From contig NZ_AP022568.1 of NCBI RefSeq assembly GCF_010727605.1, forward strand, positions 3,100,001 through 3,164,000: a stretch of DNA of 64,000 bases, given 5' to 3'. The notes under the pieces are model-generated. The model was not told the DNA's origin. It ran no database searches and saw only the letters and a list, made by a program, of their open reading frames with translations. Source of the DNA: Mycobacterium simiae (GTDB lineage Bacteria; Actinomycetota; Actinomycetes; Mycobacteriales; Mycobacteriaceae). Shown here piece by piece: positions 54,900 to 63,465 of this stretch. Both the position numbers and the translations under genes were made by a program. Position 1 is the stretch's first letter. The number at the start of each line of letters is the position of its first letter.

Positions 54900-55963
54900 C
54901 AGTTCTTTCCTTCCATCACCGCGACCAGGTTCTGTTGCAGCGCTGGCCCGCTGGTGGCGTGTGCGAGCACCCGGTTCGCGGAGCCGTCCCAGATATGTTG
55001 TGCGGCAAATCCGATGCGTTCCAGCCCGGCGACGAACATCGGGTTGGCCGCCAGCGCGCCACCGGACGGGTTGACTTTCGTCTTGCCCGGAATCCTGATG
55101 GCGTTCGCGAGGATCAGGTGCTGGTGGGTGAACGGGGCGTGGATCTCGGCGACGTCGAGGTTCGCCGTGGTGCCACCGGTGGCCGCCTTGGTCGCGGCCT
55201 TGGTCGACGGCGACTCGGTGAGGTCACGCGCTCCCAGCACCGGAGTTTCGATCCGATGCTCGATTCCGGTTATCCAGGCCGGGTTGTCGCGCAGTTCGCG
55301 GGCCCGGCCGTCGGCGGCGAGCACGATTGCGGCGGCGCCGTCGGTGATCGGCGCGATGTCGTGGCGGCGCAGCGGGTCGGTGTGGAAGGGACGGTCGAGC
55401 AGTTCCTCGACGTTGACCGGCGGCTCCACCCGGTCGACGCGGCGGGCGTTGGCAAAGGAGTCGAAGGCGACGCGGGCCATCTGGATGTCGGTCCACTTGC
55501 CGTTTTCGAGACCCATGCGGGCCTGTAATCCAGCGATCGACACCGAGTCCGGCCACAGCGGCGCGACGGTGTAGGGATCGGTCTGACGCGACAGGATTTG
55601 CCGCAGGATCCCGGCCGAGGACTTGCCAAAGCCGTACACCAGCGCGGTGTCGACCTCGCCGGTCAGGATCTTGATGTAGGCCTCGTAAAGCGCCCAGGCG
55701 GCGTCCATCTCGACGTGTGACTCGTTGATCGGCGGCACGGCGCCAATCGAGTCGATGGCCGAGATGAATGAAAAGGCCCGTCCAGCAAGGTAATCGGAGG
55801 ATCCGGAACACCAGAATCCGATGTCGGTCCTGCTGATGCCGAGATCCTCGTACAGCTGGGCGAAGCAGGGAATCAACATCTCGACACCGTTGGTGGTGCC
55901 GTCGGTGCGGCGGACATGCGGGGCGTGGGCAAAGCCGACGACCGCAACTTTGCGTTCGCTCAT
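54899..55963 (-). CDS. ltp4: Thiolase-like lipid-transfer protein Ltp4
   Basis: A 354-residue thiolase-superfamily protein, shorter than Ltp2 and Ltp3. The nucleophile region reads INESHVEMDAAWALYEA with no Cys, and NPSGGALAANPMFVAG marks the C-terminal half. Lack of the thiolase Cys argues against acyl transfer and for an aldolase or scaffolding role. Located 15 bases after the double-DUF35 gene and coupled to ltp3. Confidence 0.9.
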   Translation of the reverse strand: MSERKVAVVGFAHAPHVRRTDGTTNGVEMLIPCFAQLYEDLGISRTDIGFWCSGSSDYLAGRAFSFISAIDSIGAVPPINESHVEMDAAWALYEAYIKILTGEVDTALVYGFGKSSAGILRQILSRQTDPYTVAPLWPDSVSIAGLQARMGLENGKWTDIQMARVAFDSFANARRVDRVEPPVNVEELLDRPFHTDPLRRHDIAPITDGAAAIVLAADGRARELRDNPAWITGIEHRIETPVLGARDLTESPSTKAATKAATGGTTANLDVAEIHAPFTHQHLILANAIRIPGKTKVNPSGGALAANPMFVAGLERIGFAAQHIWDGSANRVLAHATSGPALQQNLVAVMEGKN

Positions 55964-55978
55964 GTGCAGTGGGGCCCT

Positions 55979-56977
55979 TTACAGGTGGTGCTTGTAGGTG
56001 TCGTAGTCGGCGTCTGGCTCACCGGTCGGACGGAAGTACTCGATGTTGTCGATGCCAAATCCCCACTCCTCGCGGGGTTTCCACACCGCTTCCACTCGCA
56101 TGCCCATCCGCACCTCGTTCGCGTCGATGTCGGCGACTAGATGCAGAAAGGGAATGTCCGCGCCGTCGAGTAGCACGTAGGCCGCCACGTAGGGCGGCTT
56201 GATTCGCTGGCCCTGAAACGGGATGTTGATGATCGCGAACGTCGTTACGGTGCCCTTGTCCGGCAGTTCGACGAAGTCGGTGGTGGGCAGGCCGGTCGCC
56301 GGGTCGGCACCGTGCGGGGGGAAGTACACCTTGCCGTTCTCGCCCGTCTTCGCGCCGAGGAGGCTGCCTTCGGCGATGGCACGCAGATAGGCACTTTCCT
56401 CGTGGGATGCGGTGTGCTGAATCGTCAACGAGATCGGGGTGACGATCATGGTTACCGGGTCCTGATCGGACGAGCCCTCGGGCGCCGAAGCTGGTTCGGC
56501 GTCCTCGCCCAGCTTGAAGTACGCGATGTCGGTGATGGCGCCCACCGTCTCGTCGGCCCAGTGCGCATGCACCCGCGCGCCGGTCTTGATCTCGGCGGGT
56601 TCGCCGGCGTCGACGGCATGCAGCAGCGCGGTGTCGGCTCCGTCGAGCTTGATCAGTGCCCACGCGAAGGGTCGGTCCAGCGGCTGGCCCGGCAATGGCT
56701 CGGGCTGCCACGTCCAGGAGACCACGGTGCCGACCGGTGCGACCGGTACCATTTCGCCCAGCGGTTCATAGGTGACCGGGTCGTATTCGGCCGGCGGCAC
56801 GTGCACCCGGCCATCGGATCCGCGCACTCCGAGGATGCGGTGCTCACGCAGTGCGGTAAAGAACTTGCCTAGCGTAGGACCCACTGAACGGGTGTAGTCG
56901 AAGGCCAGGGTTAGCGGCGCTGAGAGAGGCGGCTCAGAGTGATCGATCGTGGTCGGGCCGCTCGAAGTGGCTGTCAC
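55979..56977 (-). CDS. Double-DUF35 OB-fold protein (Rv3521-like)
   Basis: A 332-residue protein containing two DUF35 copies (about residues 35-160 and 175-320). Each copy has the leader helix, a glycine-rich turn followed by PP (GRVHVPP, GKVYFPP) and the OB strands ending in TDIAYFKL or DNIEYFRP. Neither copy keeps the zinc-ribbon Cys residues. In ChsH2 a DUF35 domain docks Ltp2; here the protein is encoded directly before ltp4 and ltp3, so I infer that it is their partner. GTG start at 56977; KstR box 9 bases upstream. Confidence 0.88.
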   Translation of the reverse strand: MTATSSGPTTIDHSEPPLSAPLTLAFDYTRSVGPTLGKFFTALREHRILGVRGSDGRVHVPPAEYDPVTYEPLGEMVPVAPVGTVVSWTWQPEPLPGQPLDRPFAWALIKLDGADTALLHAVDAGEPAEIKTGARVHAHWADETVGAITDIAYFKLGEDAEPASAPEGSSDQDPVTMIVTPISLTIQHTASHEESAYLRAIAEGSLLGAKTGENGKVYFPPHGADPATGLPTTDFVELPDKGTVTTFAIINIPFQGQRIKPPYVAAYVLLDGADIPFLHLVADIDANEVRMGMRVEAVWKPREEWGFGIDNIEYFRPTGEPDADYDTYKHHL

Positions 56978-56986
56978 GCCTTCGAG

Positions 56987-57000
56987 TAGAACAGGTTCTA
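56987..57000. promoter_or_regulatory. KstR box, Rv3521-like and Rv3520c-like genes
   Basis: TAGAACAGGTTCTA fits the consensus with perfect outer arms. It lies between divergent genes, 9 bases from the Rv3521-like GTG and 58 bases before the Rv3520c-like ATG. Confidence 0.93.
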
Positions 57001-57058
57001 ACTACCGTTTCAAATATTTCTTTGGATCGAATCCATCACGGCCCGGAGAGGCGGAGAC

Positions 57059-58099
57059 ATGAAGCTCGGTTTGCAGCTCGGATATTGGGGTGCACATCCG
57101 CCGGAGAACGCCGGCGAACTCGTCGCCGAGGCGGAGGCCGCGGGATTCGACGCCGTATTCACCGCCGAGGCCTGGGGATCGGACGCCTACACGCCGCTGG
57201 CATGGTGGGGCTCGTCGACGCAGCGGGTGCGGCTGGGCACGTCAGTTGTTCAGCTGTCGGCCCGCACGCCGACGGCATGCGCGATGGCGGCGCTCACCCT
57301 CGACCATCTCAGCGGCGGCCGGCACATTCTCGGCCTCGGTGTGTCGGGCCCGCAGGTGGTGGAGGGTTGGTACGGCCAGCCGTTTCCCAAGCCGTTGGCG
57401 CGCACCCGCGAATACATCGACATCGTCCGGCAGGTCTGGGCCCGCGAAAAGCCAGTGACCAGCGATGGCCCCCACTATCCGCTGCCGCGGACCGGAGCGG
57501 GCACCACGGGCCTGGGCAAGGGGCTCAAGCCAATCACCCATCCGCTGCGGGCGGACATTCCCATCATGCTCGGCGCCGAGGGCCCGAAGAACATTGCGCT
57601 GGCCGCCGAGGTCTGCGACGGCTGGCTGCCGATCTTCTACACCCCGCGGATGGCCGACACCTATAACGAGTGGCTGGACGAAGGCTTCGCGCGGCCGGGC
57701 GCCCGCCGCAGCCGCGAGGACTTCGAGATCTGCGCGACGGCCAACATCGTGATCACCGACGACCGCAGCGCCGCGTTCGCGGCCATGAAGCCCTACATCG
57801 CGCTCTACATGGGTGGGATGGGCGCCGAGGACACCAACTTCCACGCCGACGTCTATCGCCGGATGGGTTACGCCGAGGTGGTCGACGACGTCACCAAGCT
57901 GTTCCGCAGTGGACGCAAGGACGGCAAAGAACGAGCCGCCGAGATCATCCCCGACGAGGTCATCGACGACGCGGCGATCGTCGGAGACGTCGACTACGTG
58001 CGTAAGCAAATCGCGGCGTGGGAGGCCGCAGGCGTCACGATGATGGTCGTCTCCGGCCGCTCTCCCCAGCAGGTCCGGGACCTCGCCGCGCTGATCTAG
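57059..58099 (+). CDS. F420-dependent luciferase-like oxidoreductase (Rv3520c-like)
   Basis: A 346-residue TIM-barrel protein of the luciferase-like monooxygenase superfamily (LGLQLGYWG at the start, LSGGRHILGLGVSGPQV near residue 82). This subgroup commonly uses coenzyme F420, which also serves Ddn encoded in this window. Substrate is not known; KstR control points to a steroid or side-chain intermediate. GGAGGCGGAG upstream of the ATG. Confidence 0.88.
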   Translation: MKLGLQLGYWGAHPPENAGELVAEAEAAGFDAVFTAEAWGSDAYTPLAWWGSSTQRVRLGTSVVQLSARTPTACAMAALTLDHLSGGRHILGLGVSGPQVVEGWYGQPFPKPLARTREYIDIVRQVWAREKPVTSDGPHYPLPRTGAGTTGLGKGLKPITHPLRADIPIMLGAEGPKNIALAAEVCDGWLPIFYTPRMADTYNEWLDEGFARPGARRSREDFEICATANIVITDDRSAAFAAMKPYIALYMGGMGAEDTNFHADVYRRMGYAEVVDDVTKLFRSGRKDGKERAAEIIPDEVIDDAAIVGDVDYVRKQIAAWEAAGVTMMVVSGRSPQQVRDLAALI

Positions 58100-58119
58100 G
58101 CCCAGGCTTGCCCCGTCAG

Positions 58120-58133
58120 TAGAACGGGTTCTA
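58120..58133. promoter_or_regulatory. KstR box, Rv3519-like/cyp142
   Basis: TAGAACGGGTTCTA fits the consensus with perfect outer arms. It ends 10 bases before the ATG at 58144. Confidence 0.93.
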
Positions 58134-58137
58134 GATT
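58132..58137 (+). promoter_or_regulatory. Probable -10 hexamer of leaderless Rv3519-like gene
   Basis: TAGATT shares two bases with the KstR box end and is followed by 6 bases and the ATG. No ribosome site is present. Confidence 0.6.
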
Positions 58138-58143
58138 GACCGG

Positions 58144-58860
58144 ATGACTGTGTCGCAGCACACCATCGCGGGCACCGTTCTCACCATGCCGGTGAGGATC
58201 CGCCAGGCAAATCAGCACATGGCGATGTTCTCGGTGGACGCCGACGCCGCCCAGCACCTGATCGACTACAGCGGCTTGCAGGTCTGCCGGTATCTGCCCG
58301 GCCGCACCGTCGTGGTCCTGATGCTGATGCACTACATCGACGGCGACCTGGGGCAGTACTACGAGTTCGGCACCAGCGTCATGGTCAACCCGCCCGGGTC
58401 CACCGCCAGCGGGCCGCGGGCACTGCAGTCGGCCGGAGCGTTCATCCACCATCTGCCCGTGGATCAGCCGTTCACGCTGGAGGCCGGCACAAAGATCTGG
58501 GGTTATCCGAAAGTCATGGCGGACTTCACGATTCGGGACGAGCGCCAATTCGGCTTCGACTGCACCGTCGACGGGCAATTGGTGATCGGCATGGACTTTC
58601 GCCCTGGTCTGCCGATTCGTCTGATGCCGCGCACTCAGGCCCAGCGCAGCTACTCGCATCGCGACGGGATCACCCGCGAGACGGCGTTCGAGCACACGCT
58701 CGACGGCGTGCGGACCCGGCTTGGCGGGGTACGCGTCCGGCTGGGTGACCATCCCTATGCGAAAGAGCTTGCCTCGCTGGGCCTTCCGAAGCGCGCCATG
58801 CTGTCCAGCTCGGCGGACCAGGTACAGATGACATTCGGCGACGCCCAGGAGATCTCATGA
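58144..58860 (+). CDS. Acetoacetate-decarboxylase-family protein (Rv3519-like)
   Basis: A 238-residue protein of the acetoacetate decarboxylase superfamily. The motif IWGYPKVM places a Lys at residue 123 where the decarboxylase Schiff-base Lys sits, but the neighbouring Lys that tunes it is Val. Such members often act as decarboxylases or aldolases on other keto acids. Coupled to cyp142 (ATGA overlap) under a KstR box. Substrate unknown. Confidence 0.85.
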   Translation: MTVSQHTIAGTVLTMPVRIRQANQHMAMFSVDADAAQHLIDYSGLQVCRYLPGRTVVVLMLMHYIDGDLGQYYEFGTSVMVNPPGSTASGPRALQSAGAFIHHLPVDQPFTLEAGTKIWGYPKVMADFTIRDERQFGFDCTVDGQLVIGMDFRPGLPIRLMPRTQAQRSYSHRDGITRETAFEHTLDGVRTRLGGVRVRLGDHPYAKELASLGLPKRAMLSSSADQVQMTFGDAQEIS

Positions 58861-60065
58861 CCCTTCCCGATCTGAAGACCAAACCCGACGTCGACCTGAC
58901 CGACGGGGCGTTCTACGCGGGCGACTCGCGGTCCGTCTACAAGTGGATGCGCGAGAACGAGCCGGTCTTCCGGGATCGAAACGGCCTGGCTGCGGCGTCG
59001 ACCTACCAGGCCGTGATCGAGGCGGAGCGCAACCCCGAGTTGTTTTCGAATGCCGGCGGCATCCGCCCAGACCAGCCCGGCGTAGAGATGATGATCGAGA
59101 TGGACGATCCGCAACACCTGTTGCGCCGCAAGCTCGTCAACTCCGGCTTCACCCGCAAGCGCGTCAAGGATCTGGAGTCCAAGATCACCTTGCTGTGCGA
59201 CACGCTGATCGACGCGGTGTGCGAACGCGGCGAGTGTGACTTCGTCTGGGACCTGGCCGCACCCCTGCCGATGGCAGTCATCGGCGACATGCTCGGCGTG
59301 CGGCCCGAGGAACGCACGATGTTCCTCAAGTGGTCCGACGATCTGGTTGGGGCGCTGAGCAGCACCGCGGCCGAAGCCGACGTTCAGGTCACGATGGATG
59401 CCTTTGCCGCCTACAGCCAATACATGATGGGCATGATCGAGGCGCGTAAGTCCGAACCGACCGACGATCTAGTCAGCGTGCTCGTGCACGCCGAGGTCGA
59501 AGGTTCCCGGCTGGAGGACCACCAAATCGTCACCGAGGTGCTGCTGCTGCTGATCGGCGGCGACGAAACCACGCGACACACGCTATCCGGCGGCACCCGT
59601 CAGCTGCTTGCGCACCCCGATCAGCACCGGCGGCTGGCGAGCGACTTGAGCTTGTTGCCCAACGCAATTGAAGAGATGCTGCGCTGGACCGCGCCGGTGA
59701 AGAACATGGCCCGCACGGTCACCTCCGACACCGAGTTCCACGGCGCGCAATTGCGCGAGGGCGAAAAGATGATCCTGCTCTTCGAGTCGGCGAACTTCGA
59801 CGAGAAAGTCTTCGACGAGCCCGAGAAGTTCAACATCGAGCGCTACCCGAACAATCATCTGGCGTTCGGCTTCGGCACGCACTTCTGTCTGGGCAACCAG
59901 CTCGCCCGGTTGGAGTTGTCGATCATGCAAACCCGCCTGCTGCAGCGCCTGCCCGACCTGCGGCTGGCGTCCCCCGACGCGCCGCTGCCGCTGCGGCCGG
60001 CCAATTTTGTGTCCGGCCTGGAGAAGATGCCGGTCGAATTCACCCCCGGCGCGCCGCTGCGCTGA
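58857..60065 (+). CDS. cyp142: Cytochrome P450 CYP142 (steroid C26 hydroxylase)
   Basis: A 402-residue P450. Heme-ligand Cys344 in FGFGTHFCLGN, I-helix GGDETTR at 234-240, ExxR at 272-275 (EEML, then R276 nearby). CYP142 oxidises the cholesterol side-chain end as a back-up to CYP125, with the opposite stereochemistry. The frame is intact, unlike in some tuberculosis strains where the gene is damaged. Starts within the previous gene's stop. Confidence 0.94.
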   Translation: MTLPDLKTKPDVDLTDGAFYAGDSRSVYKWMRENEPVFRDRNGLAAASTYQAVIEAERNPELFSNAGGIRPDQPGVEMMIEMDDPQHLLRRKLVNSGFTRKRVKDLESKITLLCDTLIDAVCERGECDFVWDLAAPLPMAVIGDMLGVRPEERTMFLKWSDDLVGALSSTAAEADVQVTMDAFAAYSQYMMGMIEARKSEPTDDLVSVLVHAEVEGSRLEDHQIVTEVLLLLIGGDETTRHTLSGGTRQLLAHPDQHRRLASDLSLLPNAIEEMLRWTAPVKNMARTVTSDTEFHGAQLREGEKMILLFESANFDEKVFDEPEKFNIERYPNNHLAFGFGTHFCLGNQLARLELSIMQTRLLQRLPDLRLASPDAPLPLRPANFVSGLEKMPVEFTPGAPLR

Positions 60066-60126
60066 GTTTCATCGCCGATCGCCAGCAGCCGCCGACGGTA
60101 CGCAGGACGAACGCGGTACGGCCCAG

Positions 60127-60990
60127 TCAGCGGTTTTTGAAGATGGGCTTACGCTTCTCGGCGAACGCGCGCGGCCCTTCCTTCGAGTCTTCGGACAAAA
60201 ACACCGGGATGCCGTTGGCGGTGTCCGGTTTGAACGCCTCTTCCTCGTGCATGCCCTCGGTCTCACGAATCGTCTTCAGCACGGCCTGCACGGCGAGCGG
60301 GCCGTTGTTCTCGATCACCTCGGCGATCTCGAGCGCCTTCGCCAGAGCCTGCCCGTCGGGAACGACGTGGCCGATGAGGCCGATCTCCTTGGCCTCGGCG
60401 GCGGTGATGTGTCGACCGGTCAGCAGCAGGTCGCAGGCCACGGTGTAGGGGATCTGGCGCACCAGCCGCACCGCCGAGCCGCCCATCGGATACAGGCTCC
60501 ACTTGACCTCGGAAATGCCGAACTTCGCGCTTTCGCCGGCCACCCGGATGTCGGTGCCCTGCAAAATCTCGGTGCCGCCGGCGATTGCCGGACCCTCGAC
60601 GGCAGCGATCAGCGGCTTCTTGAGCCGGCGGCCCTTGAGCAACGCGTCGATCCGTGACGGGTCGTAGCTGCCGTCCTGGAACGAATCGCCCGGCGGCTTT
60701 TGCGTTGCTGTCTTGAGGTCCATCCCCGCGCAGAAGTAGCCGCCGGCGCCGGTCAGGATGCAGCAGCGGATGTCGTCATCGTTGTCGACGCGATCCCAGG
60801 CTTGCACCATGATTTCCATCATTTCGGTGCTCAACGCGTTGCGCCGGTGCGGGCGGTTCATGGTCACGATCAGGGTGTGGCCACGCTGCTCGACCAGCGC
60901 GTCTGCCTGCTGAGGACCGGATTCGACCTTTGCTGGCGCTTGGCCGTTATCAGGGGCCACGGCTCCCGCCTTTCCCTCCACATCGAGCAT
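60127..60990 (-). CDS. echA19: Enoyl-CoA hydratase EchA19
   Basis: A crotonase-family hydratase of 287 residues that acts on the C24 steroid side chain (hydration of the 22,23 double bond). Core motifs: [17 protein letters not shown] near residue 97 and [16 protein letters not shown] near 143, with a Glu in the active-site region. Compared with the M. tuberculosis protein (about 263) it has an N-terminal extension of about 25 Ala/Gly/Pro-rich residues; no start codon is available at the shorter position. Divergent from fadD19 across a KstR box. Confidence 0.92.
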   Translation of the reverse strand: MLDVEGKAGAVAPDNGQAPAKVESGPQQADALVEQRGHTLIVTMNRPHRRNALSTEMMEIMVQAWDRVDNDDDIRCCILTGAGGYFCAGMDLKTATQKPPGDSFQDGSYDPSRIDALLKGRRLKKPLIAAVEGPAIAGGTEILQGTDIRVAGESAKFGISEVKWSLYPMGGSAVRLVRQIPYTVACDLLLTGRHITAAEAKEIGLIGHVVPDGQALAKALEIAEVIENNGPLAVQAVLKTIRETEGMHEEEAFKPDTANGIPVFLSEDSKEGPRAFAEKRKPIFKNR

Positions 60991-61005
60991 GAACTTGTCA
61001 AGAAA

Positions 61006-61019
61006 TGTAACACGTTCTA
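61006..61019. promoter_or_regulatory. KstR box, echA19-fadD19
   Basis: TGTAACACGTTCTA fits TnnAACnnGTTnnA (outer arms imperfect). It lies 15 bases from echA19 and 5 bases before the fadD19 GTG. A TAATTT hexamer (61018-61023) overlaps its end. Confidence 0.88.
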
Positions 61020-61024
61020 ATTTG

Positions 61025-62677
61025 GTGGCCGTGGCCCTGAATATTGCCGATCTTGCCGAGCACGCCATCGACGCCGTGCCTGACCGTGTCGCCCTCATCT
61101 GCGGTGCTGACAAGCTCACCTACGCCGGGCTCGAGGAGAAGGCCAACCGCTTCGCGCACTACCTCATCGAACAGGGCGTGAAAAAAGACGACAAAGTCGG
61201 ACTCTACTGCCGCAACCGCATTGAGATCGTCATTGCGATGCTCGGCACCGTCAAAGCCGGCGCAATCCTGGTGAACGTCAACTATCGCTACGTCGAGGGC
61301 GAGCTGCGCTACCTGTTCGACAATTCCGACATGGTCGCGCTGGTCCACGAGCGGCAATATTCCGATCGCGTGGCCAACGTGCTGCCCGAGACGCCGAACG
61401 TCAAGACGGTGCTGGTGGTCGAGGACGGTAGCGACAACGACTACCACCGTTACGGCGGCGTCGAGTTCTACTCCGCCATCGCCGGTTGCTCAGCCGAACG
61501 CGACTTCGGCCCGCGCAGCGCCGACGACATCTACTTGCTCTACACCGGCGGCACCACCGGATTCCCGAAGGGCGTGATGTGGCGGCACGAGGACATCTAC
61601 CGCGTGCTGTTCGGTGGAACCGACTTCGTGACAGGCGAATTCGTCTCCGACGAGTACGACCTGGCCAAGGCCGCCGCGGCCAACCCGCCGATGGTCCGCT
61701 ACCCGATTCCGCCGATGATCCACGGCGCCACCCAGTCGGCGACCTGGATGTCCATCTTTTCCGGTCAAACCACTGTTCTGGCACCCGAATTCAATGCCGA
61801 CCAAGTCTGGCGCACGATTCACGAGCACAAAGTGAACCTGCTGTTCTTCACCGGCGACGCGATGGCCCGGCCGTTGCTGGACGCCCTGCTGGCCCACCAG
61901 GACAAAGGTAACGAGTACGACCTGTCGTCGCTGTTTCTGCTCGCCTCCACCGCGGCCCTGTTCTCGCCCAGCATCAAGGAGAAGCTGCTCGAGCTGCTGC
62001 CGAACCGGGTGATCACCGATTCCATCGGCTCTTCGGAAACAGGGTTTGGAGGTACCAGCGTCGTCGCCAAGGACGCCCCGCACAGCGGCGGTCCGCGCGT
62101 GACAATCGATCACCGCACGGTCGTCCTCGACGAGGACGGCAACGAGGTCAAGCCGGGCTCTGGAGTTCGCGGCTTCATCGCCAAGAAGGGCAACATTCCC
62201 GTCGGCTATTACAAGGACGAGAAGAAGACCGCCGAGACGTTCAAGACCATCAACGGCGTCCGCTACGCCATCCCCGGCGATTTCGCCACCGTCGAAGAGG
62301 ACGGCACCGTCACGATGTTGGGCCGCGGTTCGGTGTCGATCAACAGTGGTGGCGAGAAGATCTACCCCGAAGAGGTCGAGGCCGCCCTCAAAGGCCACCC
62401 AGATGTCTTCGACGCGTTGGTGGTCGGGGTGCCCGACCCGCGTTACGGCCAGCATGTCGCGGCGGTGGTGCAGGCCCGACCCGGAACCCGGCCGACGCTG
62501 GCCGAGCTCGACGCCTTTGTGCGCTCTGAGATCGCGGGATACAAAGTGCCACGCAGCCTTTGGTTGGTCGACGAGGTCAAGCGCTCACCGGCCGGGAAGC
62601 CGGATTACCGCTGGGCCAAGGAGCAGACCGAGGCTCGGCCCGCCGACGACGTGCACGCCGCGCACGTGACCGCTTGA
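61025..62677 (+). CDS. fadD19: Steroid side-chain acyl-CoA synthetase FadD19
   Basis: A 550-residue acyl-CoA synthetase that attaches CoA to the carboxylated steroid side chain (C26/C27 acids made by CYP125 or CYP142). Motifs: [18 protein letters not shown] near residue 178, IGSSETGFG near 340, and a C-terminal [13 protein letters not shown] with the catalytic Lys. GTG at 61025 matches the annotated family start; a second in-frame GTG at 61031 lies 7 bases after the -10-like hexamer and is the better leaderless start. TTGA overlap with the next gene. Confidence 0.95.
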   Translation: MAVALNIADLAEHAIDAVPDRVALICGADKLTYAGLEEKANRFAHYLIEQGVKKDDKVGLYCRNRIEIVIAMLGTVKAGAILVNVNYRYVEGELRYLFDNSDMVALVHERQYSDRVANVLPETPNVKTVLVVEDGSDNDYHRYGGVEFYSAIAGCSAERDFGPRSADDIYLLYTGGTTGFPKGVMWRHEDIYRVLFGGTDFVTGEFVSDEYDLAKAAAANPPMVRYPIPPMIHGATQSATWMSIFSGQTTVLAPEFNADQVWRTIHEHKVNLLFFTGDAMARPLLDALLAHQDKGNEYDLSSLFLLASTAALFSPSIKEKLLELLPNRVITDSIGSSETGFGGTSVVAKDAPHSGGPRVTIDHRTVVLDEDGNEVKPGSGVRGFIAKKGNIPVGYYKDEKKTAETFKTINGVRYAIPGDFATVEEDGTVTMLGRGSVSINSGGEKIYPEEVEAALKGHPDVFDALVVGVPDPRYGQHVAAVVQARPGTRPTLAELDAFVRSEIAGYKVPRSLWLVDEVKRSPAGKPDYRWAKEQTEARPADDVHAAHVTA

Positions 62678-63441
62678 GCGACTTCGCCAAACAGAATCCG
62701 AACGCGCCCCCCGGCTACTTTGCGTGGGAGGCCGCGGGCCTGCGCTGGTTATCCGCTGTCCCCGGGGGCGTGCCGTGCGCGCGGGTGGTATCGGTCGACG
62801 CATCCAGCCTTGTCTTGCGCCGACTCGCGTCGGTGAGCCCGACCTCCGCGTCGGCCCGCGTGTTCGGCCGTCGATTGGCTGTCACGCACGACGCGGGTGC
62901 GCCCGCCTTCGGCGCCGGTCCCGACGGCTGGACCGGCCCGGGCTTTTTCGGCCCGCTGGCGCACCCATTGCCGATGTCGCTGCGACCGCATCCACGCTGG
63001 GGCGAGTTCTACGCCGACGAGCGACTGGCTCCCATGGCCGAGCGTGCCGCGCCACGGCTCGACGCCTCGACCCGCACCCTCATCGACACCGTCATGCAGC
63101 GCTGCCGGGCGGGCGACTTCGACGACGATGACGGGCCGGCGCGGCTGCATGGCGACCTCTGGAGCGGCAACGTGATGTGGACGCGGGACGGCGTGGTGCT
63201 GATTGACCCGGCCGCACACGCCGGGCACCGGGAATCCGACCTCGCGATGCTCGCCCTGTTCGGCTGCCCGCACTACGAGCTCGTCGTCGCCGGCTACCAG
63301 GAGGTACGACCGCTGCAGCCGGGCTGGCGTCAGCGCATCGGACTGCATCAGCTCTACCCGTTGCTGGCCCATGTCGTGCTGTTCGGCGGCGGTTATGTGC
63401 AACGGGTGTGGTCCTGTGCCCGGGCCGTCCTGGCCGGCTGA
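62674..63441 (+). CDS. Fructosamine-kinase-like phosphotransferase
   Basis: A 255-residue kinase-fold protein of the fructosamine/ketosamine-3-kinase family. The catalytic loop is LHGDLWSGNVMWT (about residues 161-173) and the metal-binding segment is LIDPAAHAGHRESDLAML. Such enzymes repair glycated proteins by phosphorylation. The TTG at 62674 overlaps the fadD19 stop (TTGA), indicating co-translation. M. tuberculosis does not have this gene here. Role in sterol metabolism is not evident. Confidence 0.85.
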   Translation: MSDFAKQNPNAPPGYFAWEAAGLRWLSAVPGGVPCARVVSVDASSLVLRRLASVSPTSASARVFGRRLAVTHDAGAPAFGAGPDGWTGPGFFGPLAHPLPMSLRPHPRWGEFYADERLAPMAERAAPRLDASTRTLIDTVMQRCRAGDFDDDDGPARLHGDLWSGNVMWTRDGVVLIDPAAHAGHRESDLAMLALFGCPHYELVVAGYQEVRPLQPGWRQRIGLHQLYPLLAHVVLFGGGYVQRVWSCARAVLAG

Positions 63442-63465
63442 ACCTCGCGACTACTGTTGAGCGCG

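Noticed and set aside
60100..60125. Possible further KstR box near the cyp142/echA19 convergent ends
   Set aside because: The sequence around GAACGCGGTAC lacks the GTT half-site and lies between convergent genes.
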